NCBI GenBank assembly: GCA_026625625.1
Contig: CP113055.1
Span: forward strand, 1,800,501 to 1,864,500
Direction of reading: 5' to 3'
Length of the DNA stretch: 64,000 nt
From: Blastomonas sp. SL216
GTDB taxonomy: Bacteria; Pseudomonadota; Alphaproteobacteria; Sphingomonadales; Sphingomonadaceae
Made by a program: the position numbers and the translations under genes. The notes beneath the pieces are model-generated. The model did not search any database, had not been told where the DNA came from, and saw only the letters and a program-made list of their open reading frames with translations. Each line of letters starts with the position of its first letter. Position 1 is the first letter of the stretch. Positions 44,473 to 53,297 of this stretch are shown here, piece after piece.

Positions 44473-46610
44473 TTGCCCGCTCCCCGTCCCTGTTCCTGAA
44501 TCTTCAGCAGGAGCGCCCGTGAGGACACATAGGCGCGCAGGGCTTCGGCATCGGCGCTGGTCAGGGTCTTGGCGAAACTGATCATGCCGCGGTCCTTGAG
44601 CGCCCCGCCGATGACCACTTCCTTCCACCCTTCCGCGCTTGGCAGCACGCCAGAGCGGCGCAGATCCGGCACCACGCCGCTCGATACCGCGCCGGGTCCG
44701 TGGCAGGCCCAGCAGTCCTTCTGGAACAGCGCTTCGCCCCGCGCGACCAGCGATGCCGGGAACGGCTCGTTCGAAGGGTTGGCCGGTGCCTTGAAGAGCT
44801 TTTCAACCTTGGGCATGGGCGCCTTGCCGCCGATGCGGAAAACGTAGACGCGGCCATTCGGGCGGGGTCCGGGATTGTCGTTGAAATAGGACGTCAAGGC
44901 ATAGGCACCACCATAGCCGGCCAGCACGGCGATATACTGGTTGCCGCCCGCCTCGAAGGTCATCGGCGCGGCCATGATGGCCATGCCCAGGTTCACATTC
45001 CACAGGACCTTGCCGTCGCGTGCTGCAAAGGCCCGGAAATTGCCGCGCGTGTCGCCCTGAAAGACCAGGCCGCCCGCAGTCGTCAGCACGCCGCTGTTCC
45101 AGGGTTCGGGATAGTCAAATCCCCAGGCCTCTTTCTGGCGCACGGGGTCCCAGGCGATCAACCGGCCGCCGAGAAGCGCGCGCGTCGCGGCAATCGTTGC
45201 TGGGTCGTCCGGCGGGGATGTGCGCTGTGTTTCAAGGCCCAGGTTCCACTGGCCCGGGCGGAAGGAATAATCGGACGGCTGTTCATAGGCGAACAGGGCC
45301 TTGTTGCCCGGAATATAGGTCAGTCCGGTCTCCGGGTTGAATGCCATCGGCTGCCAGTTATGCGCCCCCAGCGCGCCCGGCATCACCACGGCGGGTGCCT
45401 TTGCGAACCGGGCAGCGGGGATTTCTATCGGCCGGCCGGTGGTCATGTCATATCCGGTGGCCCAGTTCACATCGACAAAATTCTTGGCCGAGAGCAGCTT
45501 GCCGTTGGTGCGGTCGATGACGAAGAAAAAGCCGTTTTTCGGTGCCTGCATCAGCACCTTGCGCGGCTTGCCGTCGATGGTCAGATCGGCGAGCGTGATC
45601 TGCTGGGTGTTGGTATAGTCCCAGGTCTCACCGGGGTTTGCCTGATAATGCCAGCGATAGCTGCCGGTATCGGGATCGAGCGCGACGATCGACGAGAGGA
45701 AGAGATTGTCGCCCTTGCCCTGGCTGCGGATGCGATAGTTCCAGGGGCTGCCATTGCCCACGCCGATATACAGCTGGTCCAGTTCCTCGTCATAGACGAT
45801 CGAATCCCAGACCGTGCCGCCGCCGCCCTGTTTCCAGTATTCGCCCGACCAGGTCGATTGCGCCTTTTCCGCAAGGATGCTGTCCGACGCGGCACCATCC
45901 GGACCATTGGCCGGATTTCCGGGCACGGTGTAGAAGCGCCAGGCCTGTTTGCCGGTCTGCGCATCATAGGCGGTAACATAGCCGCGCGCACCCAGTTCCG
46001 CCCCGCCATTGCCGATGACGACGCGTCCCTTCACGATGCGCGGCGCTCCGGTGATGGTATAGGTCTTGGACTGGTCTACGGTGACCACCGACCAGACGGG
46101 CTTTCCGGTCTTCGCATCCAGTGCGATCAGGCGTCCGTCGAATGTGCCGAAATACAGCTTGCCATCGTACAGCGCGGCCCCGCGATTGCCGACATCGCAG
46201 CATCCCTTGGCAGCATATTCGCCGGGCACCTGCGGGTCGAAACGCCAAAGCTCCTTTCCGGTGACGGCATCGAACGCATAGACCTTGGACCAAGCGGTCG
46301 TCACATAGAGCACGCCGTCCTTTTCGAGCGGCGTACCTTCCTGGGCGCGGTTGGTGTCCAGCTCGAACGACCAGGCGAGTCCCAGATCCGCGACGCTTTT
46401 TTCGTTGATCTGGGTCAGACCGCTGAAGCGCTGCTCATCGAACGTGCCGCCATAGGTCACCCAGTCCCCGGCCTCGTGCGAGCTTGCCAGCAACTTCTGC
46501 CAGGCGGCATCGTGCGAAGGCGACGAGCCTGAACCGAAATAGACTATCGCACCGACGGAAATGGCGATGGTGGTGACCGCCAGAGCGGTCATTCGTGCGA
46601 ATTTCGACAC
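44469..46610 (-). CDS. PQQ-dependent quinohaemoprotein alcohol dehydrogenase
   Basis: 713 residues. There is an N-terminal export segment, then an eight-bladed propeller with repeated W motifs (DAVTGKELWRFDP, YDAQTGKQAWRFYT, DPDTGSYRWHYQ). The rare adjacent-cysteine pair of PQQ alcohol dehydrogenases is in KGCCDVGNRG. The last ~90 residues are a cytochrome c domain with CWACHG. It is periplasmic and oxidises primary or secondary alcohols, passing electrons to the respiratory chain. No PQQ synthesis genes are in the window. First gene of its operon, divergent from the AraC regulator. Confidence 0.92.
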   Translation of the reverse strand: MSKFARMTALAVTTIAISVGAIVYFGSGSSPSHDAAWQKLLASSHEAGDWVTYGGTFDEQRFSGLTQINEKSVADLGLAWSFELDTNRAQEGTPLEKDGVLYVTTAWSKVYAFDAVTGKELWRFDPQVPGEYAAKGCCDVGNRGAALYDGKLYFGTFDGRLIALDAKTGKPVWSVVTVDQSKTYTITGAPRIVKGRVVIGNGGAELGARGYVTAYDAQTGKQAWRFYTVPGNPANGPDGAASDSILAEKAQSTWSGEYWKQGGGGTVWDSIVYDEELDQLYIGVGNGSPWNYRIRSQGKGDNLFLSSIVALDPDTGSYRWHYQANPGETWDYTNTQQITLADLTIDGKPRKVLMQAPKNGFFFVIDRTNGKLLSAKNFVDVNWATGYDMTTGRPIEIPAARFAKAPAVVMPGALGAHNWQPMAFNPETGLTYIPGNKALFAYEQPSDYSFRPGQWNLGLETQRTSPPDDPATIAATRALLGGRLIAWDPVRQKEAWGFDYPEPWNSGVLTTAGGLVFQGDTRGNFRAFAARDGKVLWNVNLGMAIMAAPMTFEAGGNQYIAVLAGYGGAYALTSYFNDNPGPRPNGRVYVFRIGGKAPMPKVEKLFKAPANPSNEPFPASLVARGEALFQKDCWACHGPGAVSSGVVPDLRRSGVLPSAEGWKEVVIGGALKDRGMISFAKTLTSADAEALRAYVSSRALLLKIQEQGRGAGK

Positions 46611-46658
46611 GGTCTCTCCCCTTTATGATTGGGGCGAATGTGTCTTTATCTGCCAAAG

Positions 46659-46690
46659 CCTGCCATGGCGTGGCGCGCCAAGTTATTGAC
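46659..46690 (-). promoter_or_regulatory. Putative AraC operator A (between PQQ dehydrogenase and AraC gene)
   Basis: GCCA at 46662 and GCCAAGTT at 46677, 15 bases apart, followed by ATTGAC; a further GCCA lies at 46652. It matches the site at 42026 in 24 of 32 bases. It lies about 50-80 bases upstream of the dehydrogenase start and about 80 upstream of the regulator start, so it could control both. Confidence 0.6.
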
Positions 46691-46767
46691 GCAATCCGCC
46701 ACGCGGTCCTATCGTGCAAAGAAAATGACCGATTTGTGACCATCGGCCAGGCGGGAGACTGGATCTA

Positions 46768-47817
46768 ATGAACCCTCAAGCTCTTTATGCGGCACTGCCT
46801 GATCTCAGCGCGCGCATCATGCAGTCGGTCGTGGTCAAGACGCTCAACGCAAACTGGGATTCCTTTTGTCAGTACAATCAGCTCAAGTCCTTGAAACTGG
46901 AAGATGATCCAAGAGAAGTTCTGGCCAAGGAAGAGCTGGTCATCCAGCAGGGATTTGTCCAGCTGACAGCGGGCCAGACCGATTTGTGGTTCGATATGGG
47001 CCAGCGCTATCGCTCGATCAAATATGGCGCGCTGGGACTCGCGATGATGACCGCAGGAACTTTGGGGCAGGCCTTGCAGATCGCCTGCAAATATCAGGCG
47101 CTCACCTTCTCGCTGATGCACTATCGCTTCGTCGCGCAGGAAAATGGCGCGGCCGCGCTGATCGCGGATCACGAGGGAATAGCCCCGGATTTGTACGATT
47201 TCACCCAGCAGCGCGATCTGGGGGCCGTGCATACCCTGATCCGCGACCTGATGGGCAACGAACAGGTGCTCGAGCGGGTGACGGTGGCCGCGCCGCCGCC
47301 GCGCAACTGGAGCGAGCTGCGGCGCAGCTTCCATTGCCCGGTCGAGTTCAATGCCGACCGGACGCGGTGGATCTTCCTGCCCAATGCGGTCAGCAAGTCC
47401 CTGCCTCTGGGCGATCTGGAATTGCAGACGCTGTACCTCACCCGCTGCGACCAGACGCTGGGCAAGGCGCGATCGGATGCGCCGATTTCGCACCGGCTGT
47501 CCATTCTGCTGAGCGCCTGTTCCGATGCGGCCATGTTGCAGGCCGGCGATGCGGCGCGCAGGCTGGCCCTGTCCGAACGCACCCTCCATCGCCGCCTGGC
47601 TGACGAAGGCACCCGGTTTTCCGCAATTGTCGATAAGGCCCGCTACGACCGCGCCTGCCAGTTGCTGGCGGACCCCAAGATGACGGTAGAAGGCATCGCC
47701 TTCGCGATCGGCTTTGCCGAACCTTCCAGCTTTTCGCGCGCGTTTAAGCGGTGGTCTGGCATGGGAGCACTAGAATATCGCAGGAACATTGTCGGCCAGA
47801 TGCTCAAGGCCCATTAA
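46768..47817 (+). CDS. AraC-family regulator with AraC/OruR-type ligand domain
   Basis: 349 residues. The long N-terminal half is the Arabinose_bd-type domain found in OruR and ChnR-like regulators (GALGLAMMTAGTLGQALQIA and LSLMHY-type segments). The C-terminal helix-turn-helix pair is in RLALSERTLHRRLADEGTRF and VEGIAFAIGFAEPSSFSRAF. It is transcribed divergently from the PQQ dehydrogenase operon. Three copies of one element (operators A, B and C) in front of the catabolic units suggest that it is their activator. Confidence 0.88.
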   Translation: MNPQALYAALPDLSARIMQSVVVKTLNANWDSFCQYNQLKSLKLEDDPREVLAKEELVIQQGFVQLTAGQTDLWFDMGQRYRSIKYGALGLAMMTAGTLGQALQIACKYQALTFSLMHYRFVAQENGAAALIADHEGIAPDLYDFTQQRDLGAVHTLIRDLMGNEQVLERVTVAAPPPRNWSELRRSFHCPVEFNADRTRWIFLPNAVSKSLPLGDLELQTLYLTRCDQTLGKARSDAPISHRLSILLSACSDAAMLQAGDAARRLALSERTLHRRLADEGTRFSAIVDKARYDRACQLLADPKMTVEGIAFAIGFAEPSSFSRAFKRWSGMGALEYRRNIVGQMLKAH

Positions 47818-47827
47818 GCATTCCAGC

Positions 47828-47858
47828 CCGGTGTCGCCCTCGCTGGAGGGGACACCGG
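47828..47858. terminator. Hairpin between convergent AraC and monooxygenase genes
   Basis: CCGGTGTC and GACACCGG form an 8-bp perfect stem with a partly self-complementary interior. It sits between two convergent stop codons, so it is probably a bidirectional terminator, though T-runs are absent. Confidence 0.6.
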
Positions 47859-47870
47859 ACAATGTGATCA

Positions 47871-49379
47871 TCACGTGTATACGAATTCCGGCCCATCCAG
47901 ATTAATGGAGGGAATGTCCTCGGCTTCTGTCCAATAATCCTGCGAGTGCCGCCATTCCGACCGCGCGCCCAGGCGCTTGGGCAGCTTGTCGATGTCGCGC
48001 ATCAGATAGCCGGGGTTGAAATTGTCGTCTTCAATCCACGGAGTGCGCGGATCGTTTGCAATATCCTGTGGAACGACGATCCGGACTTCCCTCGCGCGCC
48101 TAGCATCGACATGCCGCAAAAGCCGGCAGACGAAATCACCCAGCAGATCGACGCGCAAGGTCCATGCCGCGCGGAAATAGCCGAATACCCATGCAAGGTT
48201 GGGGACATTGTCAAACATCATGCCGCGGAACGTCGTGGTATTGCCCCATTCGACTGGCTGGCCATCAACCTCGAAGGCAATTCCCCCCATGACCAGAAGA
48301 TTGAAGCCGGTAGCCGCAACCACGACATCGGCCTCTAGCTGCTCGCCCGATTCCAGCGCTATGCCCGAGCTGGTGAAATGTGCAATCCGGTCCGTAACCG
48401 CAGAGACCTTGCCCTCGCGCATCTTCACAAACAGGTCCCCATCGGGAATAAACGCCAAGCGCTGCTGCCATGGACGATAGCGCGGAACAAAATGCGGCGC
48501 GAATTCAAACTTTTCACCCGCATAGAGCCTGACCAGCTCCTTCAGTTCCTCTACGACGGCATCGGGCTCAGTCCGTGAGCGACGGTCAAGGGTCTTGAGC
48601 TGGTGCAGATAGTCGAGCCGTGCACATTGGTGGACCGTTTCCTCATTCACGCCGATTTCCCGAAGACGATCGGCAAGGTCCGATCGGTTGGGATAACAGA
48701 AGAAATAGGTGGGCGAACGCTGCAGCATCGTGACGTGTCCAGCCTTGTCGGCCATGGCTGGGATGACGGTAGCCGCTGTGGCACCGGAACCGATGACGAC
48801 CACCTTTTTGCCGGCATAATCCACACTGCTATCCCATTTCTGTGCGTGGACCAGGGTGCCCTTGAAATCTTCCATGCCAGACCATTGCGGCAGAAACGGA
48901 TTTTCATGGTCGTAATAGCCTTGGCACATCCACAGGAAGTTGCACTTGTAGGTCTTCCCGGCGGCACCATCGGGTGTGCGGGTTTCGACCGTCCACAGGC
49001 GCTCGCTGCTCGACCAGGCGCAGCGGGTTATGACCGTGCTGTATCGGATGTGCTGATCAAGATCGTTTTCGACAATCACGCTAAACAGATATTTAAGGAT
49101 TTCCTCGCCCGAGGCGATGGGCGCCCCGACCCAGGGCTTGAACCGATAGCCGAAAGTATAAAGGTCCGAATCGGAGCGAACACCCGGATAGCGATGCGTG
49201 TGCCAGGTACCGCCAAAGCTCTCCTTGGCCTCCAGAATGGCAAAGCTCTTTCCAGGGCACTGGGTTTTGAGATGGTAAGCGCTGCCAATCCCGGAAATTC
49301 CGGCCCCCACAACAAGCACATCAAAGGCTTCAACATCTCCCGGTGCATGATCCAATGCAGCTTCGAGTACTTGAGACAC
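47871..49379 (-). CDS. Flavin monooxygenase of Baeyer-Villiger type
   Basis: About 502 residues. The FAD motif GAGISGIG is near the N-terminus and the NADPH motif IGSGATAATV is in the middle. The Baeyer-Villiger fingerprint F-x-G-x3-H-x3-W-D is present as FKGTLVHAQKWD. Such enzymes insert oxygen next to a ketone carbonyl to give an ester or lactone. The GTG at 49379 follows AGAGGAAA; the frame is open to a TTG at 49415. It is co-regulated, by inference, with the alcohol dehydrogenase, esterase and aldehyde dehydrogenase operon. Confidence 0.9.
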   Translation of the reverse strand: MSQVLEAALDHAPGDVEAFDVLVVGAGISGIGSAYHLKTQCPGKSFAILEAKESFGGTWHTHRYPGVRSDSDLYTFGYRFKPWVGAPIASGEEILKYLFSVIVENDLDQHIRYSTVITRCAWSSSERLWTVETRTPDGAAGKTYKCNFLWMCQGYYDHENPFLPQWSGMEDFKGTLVHAQKWDSSVDYAGKKVVVIGSGATAATVIPAMADKAGHVTMLQRSPTYFFCYPNRSDLADRLREIGVNEETVHQCARLDYLHQLKTLDRRSRTEPDAVVEELKELVRLYAGEKFEFAPHFVPRYRPWQQRLAFIPDGDLFVKMREGKVSAVTDRIAHFTSSGIALESGEQLEADVVVAATGFNLLVMGGIAFEVDGQPVEWGNTTTFRGMMFDNVPNLAWVFGYFRAAWTLRVDLLGDFVCRLLRHVDARRAREVRIVVPQDIANDPRTPWIEDDNFNPGYLMRDIDKLPKRLGARSEWRHSQDYWTEAEDIPSINLDGPEFVYT

Positions 49380-49474
49380 AATCAATTTCCTCTCGTTCTG
49401 GCTGCCACGCTCCAATGGCGAGGGCTGGCGAGCACTTGTTTTGATGTCCGCAATTTCACTTGCGAATGGAACGA

Positions 49475-49506
49475 GAGGCCACGTCTGGATTTGCCAACTT
49501 TCTGAC
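49475..49506 (-). promoter_or_regulatory. Putative AraC operator C (upstream of monooxygenase)
   Basis: GCCA at 49478 and GCCAA at 49493, again 15 bases apart, with TGAC at the same place as in operator A. 18 of 32 positions match A. It lies about 100 bases upstream of the monooxygenase start. Confidence 0.5.
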
Positions 49507-50100
49507 TGTTTCTGCCAATCCTGAAGTTGGAATGGGAGGGTGACAGCATCTCAAATCGCATTATGTTGAATATCACTACGCCGTGCATGCGGTGAAACTG
49601 CACGTCATCAAATTGGCCAGCCGGACGTCAGCGGCGTCCGCACCGAATATCGATGTCGATCGCCGCCAGTTAGAACAGTGGATCGCTCAGGACCTCAATC
49701 GCATAGTGACAGCAATGAACAGCACCCTCAAAATCGCAAGCATAAGCGCCAATCAGACCGACCGCGTATTTCTAACTAGAGGCCCTTTGCCGAGCCGCTG
49801 CACAGTTCATATCAAACCCGCAACATCAGACTTCGGAAGCAAAAATCTGGCAATCGACGCCCGATCAGACGACGGCACGTCAACCATCAACCTGTTCCGA
49901 CTTCAGGTCGAAATCAGAACGCCCTGAACATGGCCGCGCGCTGCGTATACTCGTCAAGCGCGTGCGCATATCGCCACGCTTCACAACGGCATTGGCTTGC
50001 CTCGCAACACTACAGTGACAGTGTTGGCGAGCAGACTTTCTGGGTGCCTACAGATTGCACGAGAACCAGCTTTGAGAACCACCGTCATGAAGAGGCGGAG
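49507..50100. other. Mostly non-coding region between monooxygenase and TetR genes
   Basis: One + frame (49583-49927, 114 codons) runs through it and is listed separately with low confidence. Nothing else is recognised. Confidence 0.4.
49583..49927 (+). CDS. Unrecognised small open frame
   Basis: 114 codons without a recognisable domain. The segment DVDRRQLEQWIAQDLNRIV looks helical; the rest is polar. Its composition is less GC-rich than that of its neighbours and no ribosome site is clear. It may be a remnant of a longer gene. Confidence 0.2.
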   Translation: MHAVKLHVIKLASRTSAASAPNIDVDRRQLEQWIAQDLNRIVTAMNSTLKIASISANQTDRVFLTRGPLPSRCTVHIKPATSDFGSKNLAIDARSDDGTSTINLFRLQVEIRTP

Positions 50101-50760
50101 CTATGTCACTGGCGACATGCTGGCTAGTTCGGGCTTTAGCTCTAGCGCCGCCAAGATCTTACCCCAGTGTACCACCATAGCCTCTGCTTCGTTTTCAAGG
50201 CCAGCCATATTACGCAGCGCCAACCCGGACATGAATGCGGCTGTCATCCGACGCGCAAGTTTGCCATATTCAAGATCGCGGCCGTAGTTCGCAAGCAGGG
50301 ACACCGTATCGGCTTCCAGTATCGCCTCTAGGGCGGTCAGATGCATTTCGGTTTCTTGGCGCAGTTCGTCATCGCTGCGCTGAGCCAAGGCAATCTCCAT
50401 CGTAGCCAGAAACTCCGGCCGCTTCACATTCTCCCATATCTCAGCAATTAGCATAGGGTAAAGCGCAGCACCGAACCCAGGCTTCAGCGGTGAACCATAT
50501 TGCGCATGGCGTGTCGCCGCGAGCGCTTCTGCGACTGCAGCCATAAGCTTAGCCTTGGATGAGAAGTGATGCTGCAGGGCACCGACGCTGACACCTGCTT
50601 CATCGGAAATCACCTTAATGGTCGCAGCAGAATAGCCCTTGTCGCACAAAACGGCGACGGCTGCGGCAACGATGCGCGCCCGGGTTGAAGAGCTGCGATC
50701 GGCCTGTGTCCTGGAGACAAACGACACGCTCTTGCTCTGGTCGAAAGTCTTCACAGACAC
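50101..50760 (-). CDS. TetR-family transcriptional regulator
   Basis: About 219 residues. The N-terminal helix-turn-helix reads TRARIVAAAVAVLCDKGYSA followed by TIKVISDEAGVSVGALQHHF. The C-terminal ligand domain is TetR_C-like, with KRPEFLATMEIALAQRSDDE. The GTG at 50760 follows GAGG; nearby GTGs (50766, 50754) and a long upstream frame exist. It is divergent from a TonB receptor and amidohydrolase operon, with a palindrome between, and is their likely repressor. Confidence 0.85.
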   Translation of the reverse strand: MSVKTFDQSKSVSFVSRTQADRSSSTRARIVAAAVAVLCDKGYSAATIKVISDEAGVSVGALQHHFSSKAKLMAAVAEALAATRHAQYGSPLKPGFGAALYPMLIAEIWENVKRPEFLATMEIALAQRSDDELRQETEMHLTALEAILEADTVSLLANYGRDLEYGKLARRMTAAFMSGLALRNMAGLENEAEAMVVHWGKILAALELKPELASMSPVT

Positions 50761-50877
50761 ACTCACCTCTGCCGCATGATGCTGGCTTCTGCTGATACAG
50801 CTTTGCTCGGGGCAAGCCAACATAGGAAGTTGCAGGAGCCCATTTACATACCATATATATTTATTGCAACATACGGA

Positions 50878-50894
50878 CATCCAATGATTGGATG
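50878..50894. promoter_or_regulatory. Palindromic TetR operator candidate
   Basis: CATCCAAT-G-ATTGGATG is a perfect 8-bp inverted repeat with a one-base centre. It sits in the divergent region between tetR and the TonB receptor, beside the AT-rich stretch at 50850-50870 that looks like a promoter. Confidence 0.55.
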
Positions 50895-51003
50895 ATTCGC
50901 AAGGAACCTTAACCGGACCGGCAGCCTCAGACCGCAAAACAGCGGCAGAGCACGCCAAAGACACTATGCGGCCCAAAACAGGGAGGGCCAGAAATGGGAA
51001 AAA

Positions 51004-53274
51004 ATGCTGAGCACAAACGGAATGTTCACGCGCGCGTCCAGTACGGCACTGGCCGCTGTTCTAGCCTTTGCCACACCAGGCCTAGCGCTCGCTCAGGATG
51101 CAGACGCACTGGAGGCTAATTCGGTCGATGAAGAAGGTGGCGATGTCATAGTGGTGACCGCCTTGCGCCGCTCCACCAATGTGCAGGAAACTCCGCTAGC
51201 CATCACCGCCGTCTCAGCAGCACAATTGTCACAGATGGGCATCAACGATTCCAACGCCCTGGCCAAGGCTAGCCCCGGCCTGATCGTGCGCGAAGGAGGT
51301 TTTTCCGGCACCCGGTTGACCATTCGAAACATCCGTGCGGCAGGTGAGGCTACGGTTGGCCTGTATTTTGATGAAACACCCGTGCAGGGCTCTTCTGGCA
51401 CTGCCAGCGATGCGGGTGGCACCACACCGGATATACGGCTATTCGATGTCGAGCGTGTCGAAGTGCTGCGCGGTCCGCAGGGCACTTTGTACGGATCGTC
51501 CTCCATGGCTGGTGCCGTCCGCCTGATCCTCAACAAGCCGCAGCTCAACGATACTGAGCTGGTGGTAACCGGTCAGGTGTCTGGCGTTGAGGATGGCGGT
51601 GTCGGCTTTGAAACCCAGGCAATGATCAACCTGCCGATCATCGCCGACATGCTCGCGGTCCGCATCGTAGGCTTCCAGCGTGAGCGCCCCGGCTATGTCG
51701 ACAACATTCGGCTGGGCCGCAGCAACATAAACAGCCAGTCCAGCGAAGGCGGGCGCATCATCGTGCGCTTTCGTCCGGCTAGCAATCTGACGATTGACGG
51801 CTTTGCCAGCCTGCAGAACAGCGACGGCTTCCTCAACGACTATTTCCTTGCCGCTGGGCCTTATATCAACACGTTTGAATCGCAGCAGCCGGTATCGGAC
51901 AAAAACACGATCTATTCGGGCACGCTGACTTGGGATGCCGACTTTGCCACACTGACGGTGGTAGGAGCCCATGCCAAGCGCAATTTCAACTACAGCTTTG
52001 ACACATCGGCATTCTTCCGTGCCTTCGGCGCGAACTTTCCCGTAGGCTCGCCAACGTACAATGCATTTATGAGCCAGGCGCCATCCGTTGCCAATTCGCC
52101 CCAGCTTACAAAAACGGATACGCTGGAGGCGCGCATTTCCGGCGGGTCGGAACAGGGGCTGCAATGGACGGCGGGCTATTTCTATTCCGACCGCAAGGGC
52201 GACTTTGCCAGCAATATCGCACGCAGCAACCCAGGCGATGGATCGGTCCTGCCCGTTGCCGGTGCCAATCTGCTTGGCCAGCGGCTGATCGAGGATGACC
52301 TGAAACAACAGGCAGGATTTGCCGAGGGCACCTTTGCCATCACGCCTGAACTGTCCGTTACAGCTGGCGCGCGCTATTTCCACTATGAACGGCGCGTCAA
52401 AGGTGCAGTGTCCGTGCCCAATGCCTTTGTCGGCTTTATCGCTGGTGCCCCAACGGACCAGTCGAGCAGTGAGAACGGCTGGCTCTACAAGGCAAATATC
52501 TCATATCAGGCAACACCCGACCTGCTGCTTTACGCAACCGCATCCAGCGGCCAGCGTCCGGGGGGGGTCAATCAGAACGTCAGCCTTCCTGCCGTGTTGC
52601 AAACCTATTCATCGGACCAATTGTGGAACTATGAGTTTGGCGTCAAGACGAGCCTGTTTGATGACCTGCTGGTGCTCAACGCCGATGTGTTCCAGATCGA
52701 CTGGAGCAATATGCAGACCTCAGGAACGCTGCCTAACACCAATTTCGGCTTTATCGCCAATGCCGGCAGAGCGCGGGCACGCGGGATGGAAGTGGAGACC
52801 ACAATAACCCCGGTGGCGGGTCTGCAGTTCCAAATCTCGTCATCCTATATCGATGCCAAGCTGCGCGAAGATCAGAGCAACCAGTCGCTGCTGGCCCCTG
52901 GCCTCAAGGGCGATGACATTCCGTCAGTCCCCAAGTTCACAATCCAGGGTGCGGCGCAATATGGCTGGGAACTCAGCGGCGCGACCACGGCCAGCTTGCG
53001 TGCCGATGTCTATCACCAGAGCTCGACCTGGACAGAATTCCGCCACACAAACGTGTTTCAGCGCTTTCTGCCTTCCAACACCCTGGTGTCGCTGCGCGCC
53101 AGCGTTGCCGGATCTGATGGCGGCTGGAGCATTGGCGTATTTGTCAACAACCTGCTCAATTCCGATACTGTCGTCAGCAAAGCCAGTGCCAATATTTTTG
53201 GCGGCCTGAACAATGTGCGCGCGATCAGCAACGTTCCTCGCACAATTGGTCTTGATGTCACCAAGCGATTCTAA
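51004..53274 (+). CDS. TonB-dependent receptor paired with an amidohydrolase
   Basis: 756 residues. A signal peptide ends near GLALAQ. A TonB-box-like DVIVVTALRRSTNVQETPLA and the plug motif VEVLRGPQGTLYGSSSMAGA follow, then a barrel ending in VTKRF. There is no STN domain. An ATG at 51022 is an alternative start. It is followed after 23 bases by an exported amidohydrolase, so import and hydrolysis of one compound are likely. It belongs to the receptor type abundant in sphingomonads. Confidence 0.9.
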   Translation: MLSTNGMFTRASSTALAAVLAFATPGLALAQDADALEANSVDEEGGDVIVVTALRRSTNVQETPLAITAVSAAQLSQMGINDSNALAKASPGLIVREGGFSGTRLTIRNIRAAGEATVGLYFDETPVQGSSGTASDAGGTTPDIRLFDVERVEVLRGPQGTLYGSSSMAGAVRLILNKPQLNDTELVVTGQVSGVEDGGVGFETQAMINLPIIADMLAVRIVGFQRERPGYVDNIRLGRSNINSQSSEGGRIIVRFRPASNLTIDGFASLQNSDGFLNDYFLAAGPYINTFESQQPVSDKNTIYSGTLTWDADFATLTVVGAHAKRNFNYSFDTSAFFRAFGANFPVGSPTYNAFMSQAPSVANSPQLTKTDTLEARISGGSEQGLQWTAGYFYSDRKGDFASNIARSNPGDGSVLPVAGANLLGQRLIEDDLKQQAGFAEGTFAITPELSVTAGARYFHYERRVKGAVSVPNAFVGFIAGAPTDQSSSENGWLYKANISYQATPDLLLYATASSGQRPGGVNQNVSLPAVLQTYSSDQLWNYEFGVKTSLFDDLLVLNADVFQIDWSNMQTSGTLPNTNFGFIANAGRARARGMEVETTITPVAGLQFQISSSYIDAKLREDQSNQSLLAPGLKGDDIPSVPKFTIQGAAQYGWELSGATTASLRADVYHQSSTWTEFRHTNVFQRFLPSNTLVSLRASVAGSDGGWSIGVFVNNLLNSDTVVSKASANIFGGLNNVRAISNVPRTIGLDVTKRF

Positions 53275-53297
53275 TGGCTGGCGAGAGGAAAAAATTC

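Noticed and set aside
36890-49379. Assignment of the catabolic island to the known polyethylene glycol (peg) operon
   Set aside because: Gene types overlap (receptor, aldehyde dehydrogenase, ligase, AraC), but the alcohol dehydrogenase is PQQ-type rather than flavin-type, and a Baeyer-Villiger monooxygenase and esterase are present.
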